DNA of 64,000 nucleotides, taken from Lophius americanus (lineage: Eukaryota > Chordata > Actinopteri > Lophiiformes > Lophiidae). A program made the translations under genes and the position numbers. How positions within the stretch are numbered: the first letter of the stretch is position 1; every line of letters begins with the position of its first letter. Below, in pieces: positions 1 to 10,539 of this stretch. The notes under the pieces are model-generated. The model saw only the letters and a list, made by a program, of their open reading frames with translations. It did no database searches and was not told where the DNA came from. The stretch is from positions 1,321,501-1,385,500 of the forward strand of contig JBBDHG010000166.1 of the NCBI GenBank assembly GCA_037951165.1, in the 5' to 3' direction.

Positions 1-449
1 ATGCTATTAATGCAGGCATGGCCAAAATCTGTGTGGCTTTGATATTATCCTAATGTCATTTTTATGTTTTCCCACTGGTAAATATGTACAGTTTGTCTAA
101 ATGTAGGTTTTATGACGCCGATATAGATGGCCCAGTTTAATGCGGTATGGAACCTGATTTGGGACGGTTTGCGTTTCTATTTCTGTACTATAAATGTGGT
201 TTACACGGTAGAAACAGGGAATTTACTGTGCTTGTTTGAGAGGATTCATGGTGTCAGTGTGGGAAAGGAAGTGTGTTGGACTGTTGGACCTTTACATAAC
301 TGGCCTCTGCTCCGCTAAAACAAACCTCTGGCAAAGTTCCTGTGTCTGACTCTTTCTCCCCCCCCGCAATTTCTGCTATGCCTGTCCCCATTCCATGTTC
401 TTTAATTTGGCTGATCAGGTTCAGTCATTAATGATTCTCCCGCCAACAG
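1..449 (+). other. neurl1b: Intron of neurl1b (3' end of intron 1)
   Basis: No coding exon is supported here. The stretch ends in a plausible acceptor (pyrimidine-rich run, then AG at 448-449) directly before neurl1b exon 2. The expected short first coding exon is not seen and should lie upstream of the window. A short open frame at 127-318 has no recognisable product. Confidence 0.7.
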
Positions 450-694
450 ACGCGACCTTGCAACAACGCCCGGTGGCCAGCAGGCAGTACTACACCCTGC
501 CCGCCAACGGCGCTGGTGCGGAGAGGAGGACCTCAGCCCCTCCGGTCATCGTGAACGTGGAGTCGCCCCGCTTTCACCCCCACGCCAAAGGCAAGAACAT
601 CAGGCTGGACGGGCAGCTACGCCGCGCCACCCGCAAAAACAGCTTCTGTAACGGCATCACGTTCAGCCACAGGCCCGTCCACCTCTATGAGAAG
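450..694 (+). CDS. neurl1b: neurl1b exon 2: start of first neuralized (NHR1) domain
   Basis: This exon encodes visible residues 1-82, starting with a split codon (G|AC, Asp), so one base comes from exon 1. After a variable N-terminal stretch comes the NHR1 opening PRFHPHAKGKNIRLDG, then RRATRKNSFCNGITFSHRP and LYEK. These match the first NHR domain of vertebrate NEURL1B more closely than NEURL1, which lacks the GKN-RLDG wording. The acceptor is AG at 448-449 and the donor is GTTAGT at 695, on a codon boundary (phase 0). The family's initiating exon encodes only about ten residues (an MGN myristoylation-type start in known members) and is outside the window, so the gene is 5' truncated here by the window edge. 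Confidence 0.93.
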
Positions 695-844
695 GTTAGT
701 TAGCATCAACCGAGTCACACAGCTACCATCCTGCAAAGACCTCCACCTAGGGCCACAAACATAACCACACCCTCCTCACGCTCACGGCGCCACCTCTTCA
801 AACCCGCTGCCCTCTAGGGGGCACTAAAGGTCTATCTAACTTTT

Positions 845-1605
845 TATTACTTTTTCTGCGTAAATATTTATATCCCAGAAAAGTCGAAAAGGAACCGCCT
901 GCCGCAGCGCTTTTGTGTTAAGGCGATAACTCCAAAAACTATTTCATGGGTCATTTTCAAATTTCATAAACTGTCAGACCTTAGAAAAAGGAAGAAGTGG
1001 ATTGATTTTGGGGAAGGTCATTTGCATATTTCTCCCATTAGGGGGAGCTTTGTCTCCAAAATCATAGTATTCAGTTTTTTAATTTCTCAACCGTTGGTTT
1101 GATTTAGTCCAAATTTTCTGCATCTGAATCAAATCAAGGAAATTTAGGTTGATGTTTGGGGACAGAATCGATGTATGAATCGTATTTTCACTCAGTAGGA
1201 GAAGCTTCGTTTTCTATTTTTTACCAAAAAAAGACACAGCTTCTTAACTGTTGGTAAGATTTAATCCAGATTTGATGCATATGAATCGACTCCAGGAGAT
1301 GTATGTATGTTGTATATATTACATCTTACTCTAATAGTTCTTATTTTACTCACTAGGGGGAGTTTTTTTGTTTGTTTTCGTAACATTACTCAGTAACCAT
1401 TAGTCCGCCTAATTCCAAATGTGGTGCGTCTGAATCGCCTTGTGGAGATCCATCTATATTTTACTCACTAAGGGCTTATGGTTGTTTTTTTAAAACAAAA
1501 AACAGTTTTAACTTCACGTTTAATGTGGGGAGATCAAGCGGGGGGATTGCTCGTACAAAGCAGGAGGGATATTTTTTAGGGATATACCCCTTGCTGTTTC
1601 AAACG
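845..1605 (+). repeat. Repeat family R1, near full-length copy, + orientation
   Basis: Lies in neurl1b intron 2. It opens with a block like TTCATGGGTCATTTTCAAAT and a 'gaagaactggattgattttggg'-type segment, then the box TAGGGGGAGCTTTGTCTCC. A second unit follows with 'tctcaaccgttggtttgattta' and a further GGGGGAG box. It ends near a 'ggggattg...ggatatacccc' segment that matches, inverted, the start of the copy at 49445. There is no coding potential and its class is unknown to me. Confidence 0.6.
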
Positions 1606-1733
1606 GCAGCATTTACGTTTTTACTTATTCTGTGTAAATATTTCTCGTCTGTTTCTTGATTTTTATGATTCGCCGCACATTTTGCATTAAACCATTCTAT
1701 TCTATTAAGTTCTAATCCCCTCCCTGTCTTCAG

Positions 1734-2067
1734 GTGCGTCTTCGCCTGACTGGCGTTCACACTGGTTGGAGTGGAGCGCTACGCTTCGGTTTCACCAGTT
1801 TGGACCCCAGCGAGTTGGTCACCGCAGACATCCCCAAGTACGCCTGCCCTGACCTGGTGACCCGGCCCGGATACTGGGCCAAAGCTCTCCCAGAACGCCT
1901 GGCGCTGAAAGACAACGTGCTGTCGTTCTGGGCCGATCGTCACGGACGGGTTTTCTACAGCATCAACGAAGGGGAGCCCATTCTCTTCCACTGCGGGCTC
2001 AGCATCGGCTGCCCACTCTGGGCCATCATAGACATCTACGGCATCACCCAGGAAGTCACACTCCTCG
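1734..2067 (+). CDS. neurl1b: neurl1b exon 3: body of NHR1 domain
   Basis: Encodes visible residues 83-193, from VRLRLTGVHTGWSGALRFGF to EVTLL. It contains the NHR hallmarks GALRFGFTSLDP, IPKYACPDLVTRPGYWAKALPE and the turn GRVFYSINEGEPILF. NHR1 is the domain that contacts Notch ligands of the Delta type in this family; that role is family knowledge. The exon begins after CTTCAG at 1733 and ends at the donor GTGAGA (2068), leaving one base (G) of a split Glu codon. Codon use is GC-rich against AT-rich flanking introns, as expected of a real exon. Confidence 0.95.
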
Positions 2068-2219
2068 GTGAGAGCGCCTACGTCACAAAAGAACATTTAC
2101 ACTTTTTACTTTACTATGCTATTATTATTCTCCCGCCGCTTTTGTTGGACACCTGACACGTTCCAAACATCCAACAATCCACTGACTGATTAAAACATGT
2201 ACATGCACAGAGCAGCAAA

Positions 2220-2320
2220 ACCATTATGACCTACAACTGCACAACTGCCAAAACATTATGACCGCTGACAGGGGAACCCGCGAACGCATATCAGCAAGAA
2301 CATTATAACCATTTTAAACT
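2220..2320 (+). repeat. Relic of Tc1-like terminal inverted repeat (CATTATGACC...GACAGG)
   Basis: Contains three CATTATRACC-type words and 'gaccgctgacagg', resembling the common teleost terminal motif GATCAGCCATAACATTATGACCACTGACAGG. The copy is fragmentary and lies in neurl1b intron 3. Confidence 0.4.
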
Positions 2321-2499
2321 TATTTTATATATTCTATTCAACTATTTAATGCTAGTGATAATCATGTGACTCTCAAACCTTCCTCATCTTATGATTACGG
2401 TTCTTAATCCTCCTCATTAAAGTCAGCACCGCAGACATGTTTTCAACACATTCAACATCTTTCATGCATTTTCATTTTCAATCAATAATAAAAATGTAT

Positions 2500-4620
2500 T
2501 GAATTTTTATTATTCAATCAATTTTAGAGACCATTCAAAGCCTCCTAAATTCTTCATCTTATTCAAAATCCTCCTTTTCTTTCATCTAAATTTCAAATCG
2601 CCTCTACGGCAACCGGCATTCGCACCCGCGATTTCTTCAGGAATCGCTTTTTTCCCCAGTTCCCACCTTGAATCCTCTCTTTTAAAAGAATACTAGTTGG
2701 ACTGGGGCAAGCAGACGATGACTCATCGAGCTTTTTTTTCACAACCGGTCACGGGTCTGTGCACAATCCAGCATCGTAATTCACATTCACTGAATAAAAT
2801 GCTGAGTGATGGATGTTTCGACTTTCAGATGCCGCCAGGAAGCCAAATATTTTTGGCTATGCTTTTTTCTTTTTCTTTTTATTGTCAACACATTCACAGC
2901 TAAATTAAGCCGCTTCAGGGAGCAGCTGCGCCGCGAGGCTCTTATAGACTGGAGGACGGTGAAGTGGGATGAGAAGGTAGAGGAGGTGACGGCGTCTTAG
3001 TTGCTGAATTTGGCCGAACTGGTCCAGAAAAAATCCCATGAAGATGAACGGGATCTGGACCTGAACTGATTATGTCCCTCTCCTAATCGCTTTCCCCGCC
3101 TCTCCTCCTGCTACTTTCTCATGTTTTGTCATTTTCTCCCTCCTCCAGCACCCTCTTCCCCTCTTCCCCTCTTCCCCTCTCCGGGTGTGTTTATCTTCAG
3201 TCTGACAGGAGCTGTGGCCATGTTTGGTCAATACGGCACATCCCAGGAGGTTTGGTGAGGGGCCAATGCACTCAACCGCTCCAGGGATCACTAGAAATAG
3301 TAATAAAGGAATGTATCATAAGTCAAAAGGGATCCATGAACGCCAGACTTGTTTATACCAGTCCTTCACACACAGAGAGGAATCCAGCTTTACTATGAGC
3401 TGGAGAGGAGAGCGCTCATGACGAAGAGAAAGGACTTGAAATGCTCTGATGGCGTAGATTTCCATTGTTGCTCAATATTTTATTATGTTGGATCATCTCA
3501 TTTTAAAGGAAAGAAGTCTGATAAAATAGTTAAAAAACAAAGTGCTTGCACACAATAATGTTTTATTCTAACGTACCCAAGACGCAACGTTTTGTCAAAT
3601 AATTGATTAGTGAATTGCTAATACTCCAATGTATTTAAAAAGAAAAAAAGCTTTTCCTCCAGCTGCTTAAATGTGAGGCCTTTTTCTACAACATTGACTT
3701 TTTTCTTTGTTTTTTTTTTGTTGTTTCGGGCCGACGTCGTCATAAAATCAAGGATATTTACACAATTAATCCATCAATCGAGAAAATGATCACGCAAACA
3801 ACCCCTCGAGTTTGAAACAAATACCTGTAAAAAGGACAAAAGCTGCAGAAAAATCAGTGTGATGTGGATTCGCTGGTTATTGCACCGATGTGCCATAACA
3901 TTATAACCATCCGTTTGATTCTGTGCCAGCCTTTTGCTGCATAAAGACCTCTGATGGTGTTTGGTCTAGGTAATGGTTGTGTGTGTGTGTGTGTGTGTGT
4001 GCGTGTGTGTGTGTGTGTGTGTGTGCGTGTGTGTGTGTGTGTGTGTGTGGGGTCGGGCGGTTTGTTTTACTGGGACATTTCTTTTCAGAATCGACAAAAG
4101 GCAGATTGTTGGATGAATGCTGAAATTGTTAATTCCACCCGAACCCACAGAAGCCAGTCTGAAAGAAAAAAACAGAAGCCAAAACACACAACTAACAATA
4201 AATGATGGGACCACCCTCTCCTCCACAACATCAACTCTGCGCAGAGACTCTCACCACACAGAGGCTGCCAGCCGACCCACTGACCGCCGCTTTTAAAGAC
4301 CAGTTCCTCCAATCACCAATTAGCTTCAGCTGCAGCTTCTCTCCACGGGAGGTGAAGAGGAGGGGGCGCCGAAAACCTTCCACAAACTACACACACTCCC
4401 TCAGGAGAAACAGCTGAAATCTTTTTCTTTCAGATGGAGCTCTGCGTACACGAAGCTCGCAGCGGTCCATCAGAACCACCATTGGAACTCTTGTTTCTAG
4501 TCGCCCCAAAACATATAGCCGTGAAAATATTCAACCTTTCTATGTCGTATTGCAGATGTCTGCCTGAAATGATCCCAACATTCCTTCATTCTCCTCACTG
4601 ACCCGAGCCGCCTTGTGACG
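2500..4620. other. neurl1b intron 3 body: no gene seen
   Basis: AT-rich intron between exons 3 and 4. It contains a (GT)n tract and a CCTCTTCCC microsatellite-like run near 3150-3180. Short open frames here have no recognisable homology. A fragment near 3895-3960 (CATAACATTATAACC) again resembles the Tc1-like end seen at 2220. Confidence 0.6.
3977..4050 (+). repeat. (GT)n microsatellite
   Basis: Near-perfect GT dinucleotide tract of about 74 bases with a few GC interruptions. It creates spurious Val/Cys and His/Thr open frames on the two strands. Confidence 0.95.
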
Positions 4621-4682
4621 GATCATGTGATTCCGATGATATGTACAAATCACATCATTGTTGTTGTTGTCTCGTTCTGCAG

Positions 4683-5441
4683 AGAGCTCGTTTGCCGAGA
4701 GCGTTGGATCCAGCTGCCTCAGCGCGGCCCGCCTGAGCGCCTACCTGCCCCAGAGTAACCACGACTCCGCCAACTACAGCAACAATCAGCTGGAGAACAA
4801 CCAGGCGGCTGCTGCCAAGATGGCCAACCTCCAGCTCAGTAACTACACGCAGCTCATCCCCTGCTGCTCCAACACCTCCTCCTCCTCCTCCTCCTCCTCC
4901 TCCTCCACGCCGGCGTCATCCGCCTCCACTGGATTCAACGTACCCAGGGTTCTCCGGGGCTTTCCTTCCCCGCTGGAAAATGACTTGCACTTTCACCCAG
5001 TCCACGGTTCTGATGTCATCCTCTCTGCAGAACGCTCGGCGGCGTGCATCCACTTTCTGGACAGCAGTCGGACTCTGGTGTTCAGCGACCGGCCGCTGCA
5101 CCCGGGTGAGACTTTATACGTGGAAGTTGGCCATCTGGGCCTGCCGTACTTCGGAGCGTTGTTGTTTGGTTTAACTTCCTGCGACCCGGCGAATCTGCAC
5201 GCCGGGGACCTGCCGGCGGACCCCGAGGTTCTCCTGGACCGCAAAGAGTACTGGGTGGTGCACCGCGGCTTCCCCGTGCCTTGCTCAGGGGATGTGCTCA
5301 GCTTCAGCCTGCTACCCAGCGGAGAGGTGCATCATGGGGTGAACGGAGTGGTGCGCGGCCGCCTGCTGTGTGTGGACTCCTCTCAGGTGCTGTGGGCCTT
5401 CTTCACCCTCCACGGCGCCGTCAACAGACTCAGGATATTAG
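4683..5441 (+). CDS. neurl1b: neurl1b exon 4: linker with poly-Ser and second neuralized (NHR2) domain
   Basis: Encodes visible residues 194-446. The first part is the inter-domain linker, with the NEURL1B-type wording NHDSANYSNNQLENNQ and then a run of ten Ser (259-268) encoded by a (TCC)10 microsatellite. The second part is NHR2, from about residue 290 (ENDLHFHPVHGSDVILS) to RILG at the exon end. It contains LVFSDRPLHPGETLYVEVG, GLTSCDP, DLPADPE-LLDRKEYWVV and LLCVDSSQVLWAFF. The acceptor is CTGCAG at 4682 and the donor GTGAGC at 5442, phase 1. Reading the open frame past 5441 gives no family resemblance, which supports this donor. NEURL1B is a cytoplasmic or endosomal E3 ligase that ubiquitinates Notch ligands and promotes their endocytosis (family knowledge). 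Confidence 0.95.
4877..4906 (+). repeat. neurl1b: In-frame (TCC)10 microsatellite encoding ten Ser
   Basis: Perfect TCC repeat in frame in neurl1b exon 4, encoding Ser 259-268 of the visible protein. It lies in the flexible linker between the two NHR domains. Length variation would change only the Ser count. Confidence 0.95.
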
Positions 5442-5592
5442 GTGAGCTTTTGGGTTTTTTGCAGCGGCACAGTGACGATGTCGTGAAGCGGGTTTTTTTG
5501 GGAATTGAACAAATGGAAAACCTAGAGCGAAAGTTTAACTATTTGGAAAATATGCATTTTATCGCCGAGGTTGTGTGAGGAGATTGGTACCA

Positions 5593-5630
5593 CTCTTCTT
5601 CTTCTTCTTCTTCTTCTTCTTCTTCTTTTT
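5593..5630 (+). repeat. (CTT)n microsatellite
   Basis: About 12 CTT units followed by poly-T, 150 bases into neurl1b intron 4. Confidence 0.9.
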
Positions 5631-6124
5631 TTTTTTACATCCAATCTGGCTTTAAAGCTAATTGAATCTTGAAAATTTAATGGACAGGAAAACCTTCTCT
5701 ATCAATGATCCCCCCCCCCCCCCACTAGAAAGCAGACAAGCCCTAAAAATACCTTCAATCTTCAATTATCTGTGAGTCTATTTCTGGGCTCCAGACAGAA
5801 CCTGCGACTTTATTTTTTCCCACACTGAAGGACTGCCGTTGAAGTAGTTTAAATCTGAACGTCTGTTCAATTCAGAGCTTTGACCCGTCTGTCCCACTTC
5901 CACCAACCCTCCCAGCTCAGAACCCGTCTGCAGCCGCTGCGCCGGTCAGCGGGTGGAGACGGGTTCTGAGCTTGCTCTCCTACATTTCGAGGGCCGTGTA
6001 CTGGAAAGACTGTAACTACAGTTAAATATAAAATATACAGTCCTTTCTGAATGCCTCCTTTAAAGGCTCTAGACCAGTCTGATTGTCTGGCTTCTGTTCA
6101 CGCCGATTTATCTGTGTGACGCAG

Positions 6125-6250
6125 GAACTCTGCGACCCAGTCCTCCCTCCACGTCCCCCAGCACCTCCCAGAGCAGCAGTCCAGACGACAGCGACTCAGA
6201 CCTGGCCTTCAGTGTCAACAGGTCCTCCTCCGCCTCTGAATCCTCTCTGG
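6125..6250 (+). CDS. neurl1b: neurl1b exon 5: Ser-rich linker between NHR2 and RING
   Basis: A 126-base exon encoding visible residues 447-488. It is a Ser/Asp-rich linker with SSPDDSDSDLAFSVN and SSSASESSL, wording that matches the NEURL1B linker before the RING. The acceptor is GACGCAG at 6124 and the donor GTAGGT at 6251. Entry and exit are both phase 1, so the exon is symmetric and could be skipped without shifting frame. It is too short and broken by frames to stand out as an ORF and was found from the splice phase and family resemblance. Confidence 0.9.
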
Positions 6251-6630
6251 GTAGGTTGACTGAAAACCTTGTTTTACGGTTTATGTAGATGAAAAAAATG
6301 TTTTTTTTGATGAATAGACGGAATTTAATCGTGTCAAGTGGTTAGAAAAACAATTGAATCTAGATCCAGATATTTTTTTTTTGGTTAAATACTTTTAAGT
6401 TGAGAATATATATGAATATTTTTTGGCTAAATTTTACATTTCAAATTTTAGTTTATAATCTTTGTGATATTATTTTTAAAATTATTTTTCATTAAAATTT
6501 TCTTTATTTATTTAAAAAACAAATTCAATATAGTTTGATTGTCTATCTTATATCGAATGTATTGCTTTATATTCATTTACTTTATTTTTTTAAATTTTTT
6601 AAATAATGTGTAATATATAAAAACTTGAAC

Positions 6631-6664
6631 TCAACTTAACTTAACTTAACTTAACTTAACTTAA
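6631..6664 (+). repeat. (AACTT)n pentanucleotide repeat
   Basis: Six to seven tandem AACTT units, directly next to the R1-family copy that starts at about 6665. Confidence 0.85.
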
Positions 6665-6970
6665 ACTTCTTAACGCCATAACTCAAACTCTATTTCATGG
6701 GTCATTTATGGATCATGGATCATATAGACAAGGAAGAACTGGAGGGATTTTATGAAAGGTCAGTTGCATATATTCACCACTAGAGGGAGCTTTATCTCCA
6801 AAAGTTGTCCATATTTATTCCACAGTTGGTCCCATTTAATCCAAAATTTTGTTCAGATGAATCAAAACAGGCTCATCTGTCCTGTAAATATAATATTTTA
6901 TGTCAAACCTTCATGAATGAAACTCTAATACTTCTTATCTTACCCACTAGGTGGAGCTTTCTTTTTATAC
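6665..6970 (+). repeat. Repeat family R1, partial copy, + orientation
   Basis: Shows the R1 blocks 'ataactcaaactctatttcat', 'gaagaactggagggatttta' and the box CTAGAGGGAGCTTTATCTCC, then 'ccacagttggtcccatttaatcc' and a second box TAGGTGGAGCTTTC. Lies in neurl1b intron 5. Confidence 0.55.
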
Positions 6971-7795
6971 AATATACATATAAATATATATATATATATG
7001 TATATATAAATATACATACAGATAGACGTACAAGCAGGAAGGACCTTCTTCACAATCCTCAAATTTACTCGCTGCCTTTCCCACAATTCCTGAATCCCTT
7101 TAATATCAACTTTATGTCAAATTTATTTTAAGTTTTTTTAATCCAAAAAAATCAAATAATTATATAAATTTTTTTTTTTTTTTAAATATATTTTTGTGTT
7201 TTTTTCATTTTAGTTTTTAACCCCCCACAACGCCTGCTTTGAAATTCTACGTCGTTTTCATTTCTTGAGTTTTTAAGCCAAATTGAGGACAGCTTATATG
7301 TTTATCTGTCCTTTTTGAATATAAACTTTTATCTTGTTGTTTTTTTTAGTAGGACTTTGTTCTTCATCAACTGCAAAGCACTTTGGTCAACTCTGTTGTT
7401 TTCCAAATGTGCTTATAACTAAAGTTTGGTTTAGAAATGTTTATAGTTTCTTCTTTTTCTTAAGCTCTCTGCACAAATATTTATTATTTATTTAGTGTCA
7501 AAATCGGTGGGAAACGTTTCTGGATAAAACACGCATTCGTTTTTTGTTCTTCTGGGCGTTAATAATAATGGAAAAGTGAGAGAATAAGTAAAAATATATA
7601 ATCTTTGAGTTTCAGTAAATCACGCACTTTTAGATGATCATTTCTGAATATATAAACCGAAGAATTAATCAACAAAATATGAGTTTATTAATCCATCGTG
7701 AATCAGTTAGCAGCCTAAACACGTCCTGTTTATGCCAGTTATAAATAATTTATTCAGGGTAAATAACAGCAGGGAGGATATTTATCTGTTTTACG

Positions 7796-8908
7796 CAGTG
7801 GTGGATGAAGATTTCAGAGCCTGTACTTGAGTAAAAGTACTAATACCACACTGTTAAAATACTCCATTACAAGATATGGAAGTGCTTTTATTTGGAGTGC
7901 TTTTGCTTTGAAACTAAAAGTTTCAAAGTAAAAGCACTAATAGTGCAGTAAAATGATCCTTCTTTTATAATGGGATTACTATTACTGTTGATTCAAGTGC
8001 AAGTTTAGTTACTAGTTACTAGTTACTAGTTACTAGGGTTAGTAACTTCATGATGTTTGGTTTATGCGATGAGGTCATCATATCCTGTTTACGGCATCTC
8101 TGACCCGTGAGAACCGCGTGTTTCTAAGAAGTCAGCTTTTCAGAGTTTGGAGCCATGTTTGGTCAAAACCGTTCAGCCTTTTGTGACATTTTTCTAAATA
8201 ATCTCATACTGTTTCTTTTTTTAAGTTGTTTATTTATCTTAAAAAAGTAGGACGGTTTCATTTTCAAGCCACAAAGATAAAAATCAATCCTTCATTCTGA
8301 ATCCAAACATTTTGGCGACACATGACGGATGTTTAATATTGTAATGTGAAAAAGTAACTGGTAACTACAGCTGTCAGACAAATGTAATGGAGTAGAAAGT
8401 AGAATATTTCCTTCTGAACTCTAGTGGAGTACGCATACGCATAAATATGTACTAAGTCATGTGTATATATATATATATATAAATATATATAAATATATAT
8501 ATATATGTATTTTATTTTAAATTTTTTTTCTAATATAAATAATAGGAAAAAAAGTTGTTTTAAAATAAAATGTAAATAAAAATACATGTGCATTTAAATA
8601 ATGGAATAACCTGCATAAAATTAGAAGAAGACAGGGTGTGTTCTGAGTGGATAAATGAAGGGCAGCAGAGATTCCAGGTTTCAAACACCGGAGACAAATG
8701 CAGCAGTAATATTAATCTCAAACCTAAACCTAAAATCATCAGTTTTCACTCTTCATACTTTAAGTACTTTTTGCTGATAATACTTACAGACTTTTATCTA
8801 AGTGAGGTTTTGAACCCTTTCACTTGTAGTGGAGTATTTTCCTGGTGTGGAATAAATACTTTTAAAGTACTTTAATCCTCCACTGAACTTATTTACCACC
8901 CACCACTG
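7796..8908. mobile_element. Non-autonomous hAT-like element, about 1.1 kb
   Basis: Short terminal inverted repeats CAGTGGTG (7796-7803) and CACCACTG (8901-8908). Subterminal sequence is rich in ACTTGAGTAAAAGTACTAATAC-like words at the left and TACTTTAATCCTCCACTG at the right, typical of Tol2-like hAT ends. The flanking 8-mers (GTTTTACG / TCTTTATG) match at 5 of 8, as expected for an old 8-bp target duplication. No transposase is present; the interior includes AT microsatellites (8461-8506). It lies in neurl1b intron 5 and ends 41 bases before exon 6. Confidence 0.6.
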
Positions 8909-8949
8909 TCTTTATGTTCATGTGTGACCATTTCTCCCTTCCCTCCCAG

Positions 8950-9197
8950 TGACTGCTCCCAGCTCCCCCCTGAGTCCTCCCCTCTCCCCGGTGGTCACCG
9001 CCTCAGAGCTGCCCTCTGCTGGCAAAAACGGAGAATGCACCGTCTGCTTCGACCAGGAGGTGGACACCGTCATCTACACCTGTGGACACATGTGTCTGTG
9101 CAACGACTGCGGGCTGAAGCTGAAGAGGCAGATCAACGCCTGCTGTCCGATATGCAGGCGGCCCATTAAAGACGTCATCAAAACATATCGGCCGTGA
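8950..9197 (+). CDS. neurl1b: neurl1b exon 6: C-terminal RING finger and stop
   Basis: Encodes visible residues 489-570 and the TGA stop at 9195-9197. The start is the linker VTAPSSPLSPPLSP. The RING follows: C518-x2-C521, C533-x-H535, C539-x2-C542 and C554-P-x-C557, with the invariant YTCGHMCLC block, and the tail ends RRPIKDVIKTYRP. This tail is the NEURL1B form, whereas NEURL1 ends differently. The RING recruits E2 enzymes for ubiquitin transfer, and the full ligand set appears intact. The acceptor is CTCCCAG at 8949. Adding about ten residues from exon 1 gives a protein of about 580, slightly longer than the human protein (about 555), mostly from the linker. Confidence 0.96.
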
Positions 9198-9760
9198 CGG
9201 GCCGGACCGTTTAATCGGGGGGTTGCTCTGACTCCCACTGCTGGACGCCACCTGTGCACCGTTCTCAGGCCTGGTTGGAATCGGATCCTGGAGATAAGAC
9301 AGACAGACAGAACCTGGATATAACTGTGCCTGTATTCCGTTTGGATGTGTGTGCATCACTCGTGGATCGAGGCTCTTCAGACATAAAACTGTGATCGATC
9401 CACCTCCTGAACACAAAGACTGCAAACATGAGCTCCTATAATTTAGCTAAGAAAGAACAAATGAGCCGCCGCCGCCGCCGCTGCCGTTTCATATTTCCGT
9501 GACTCTTATGTCAAATGTATTTGTGGCGCGGGAGACCCTGCTGTACATAGTTTGTCTCCAGCCACGTTGTCGGAACATACCAACCATAGAACGCGACTTC
9601 TAGTGCCTTAGACTCGTGTGAATAAGTAATTATGCTAAGAGTACTAGCCATATTTTACACGTCCAGCAGACACAGCAGCTTTTGGAAAGAGGGGGGATGT
9701 AAATTTACTTTTATTCTGTTCTAAGGTGTGCTCGTTAATAAAAGTATGTTCGGAGCGGAC
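9198..9760 (+). other. neurl1b: neurl1b 3' UTR with candidate poly(A) signal
   Basis: Non-coding sequence after the stop. It has an AATAAA hexamer at 9737-9742, followed by a GT-containing stretch, and this is the nearest canonical poly(A) signal. A GCC/GCCGCC triplet run lies near 9463-9485. The true cleavage site cannot be fixed from sequence, and longer 3' UTRs are common in this family. Confidence 0.45.
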
Positions 9761-10200
9761 TCGATGAATAATCTGTTTTTTTTTTCTCATTAAAAGATGG
9801 ATTAAAGTGTCGTTAAGAAAGTGAAAGTGTGTAATTACAACAATCAGGTTCTCTTTGTGGAGTTTAAGGATTTCAGGGACTTTTTCTTTTTCCGGCACAG
9901 AGGGACACACTCATTATTTAATTCTGATTAATGAGGCTTATGGTGTTCATTATTAGATGAAGGATATGCAAATGAGAAGAAAAAACCTATTTCTACTTAA
10001 CGGGAAAAAAGTGTCGGCCGTATAAAATCAGGGAACAGATATTTGTTACGTACAGTTTTTCTTTTTCTTTTATTCTTTTATTTATTTCACACCATCAAAC
10101 AAAAAAATAAGTGAAAAGAAATGCAAAGGAAAGTAAAAATAAGAAAAATTCTTGATAGTTTCTATTTAATATTTGTAGTTTCACATTTATAAACCTACAA
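9760..10200. other. Intergenic DNA, nothing recognised
   Basis: AT-rich sequence after the neurl1b poly(A) signal, with no supported gene or clear repeat. Confidence 0.6.
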
Positions 10201-10209
10201 AACAAAAAT

Positions 10210-10535
10210 GTGCTTCTCCTTTGGACCTGTAGGGGTCGCCACAGCGGATCATCTGTTTCCATCTCCTCCTGTCCTCTGCCTCTGTCTCACCGACCAACTG
10301 CATGTCCTCTCTCACAACATCCAGAAAGTTCCTCTTTGGTCAGAGGCCCCGTCTCTAAACCATCCAGCAGAGCTGCTCTCACTACCATCTCAAAAACCTC
10401 TCCCTTCACTCCTGCTGCTACTCTTCTGTCACAGATAACTCCTGACACTCTTCTTCACCCGCTCCACCCTGCCTGCACTCACTTCTTCACGTCTTTTTCT
10501 ACACTCCTCATTACAGTTGACCCCCAGTTTGATCG
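10210..10535 (-). mobile_element. RTE-like LINE, 3'-end fragment
   Basis: Contains GGGGTCGCCACAGCGGATCA and a long block nearly identical to 34400-34570, where it joins a reverse-transcriptase frame. Coding sense is the minus strand. It is a non-coding remnant of the element's 3' part. Confidence 0.6.
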
Positions 10536-10539
10536 TTGG

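Noticed and set aside
3954..4226. Cys/Val-rich and Thr/His-rich open frames
   Set aside because: Direct translations of the (GT)n microsatellite.
450..9197. neurl1 (rather than neurl1b)
   Set aside because: Linker and C-terminal wording (GKN-RLDG, NNELENNQ-like, TAPSSPLSPP, DVIKTYRP) match NEURL1B.
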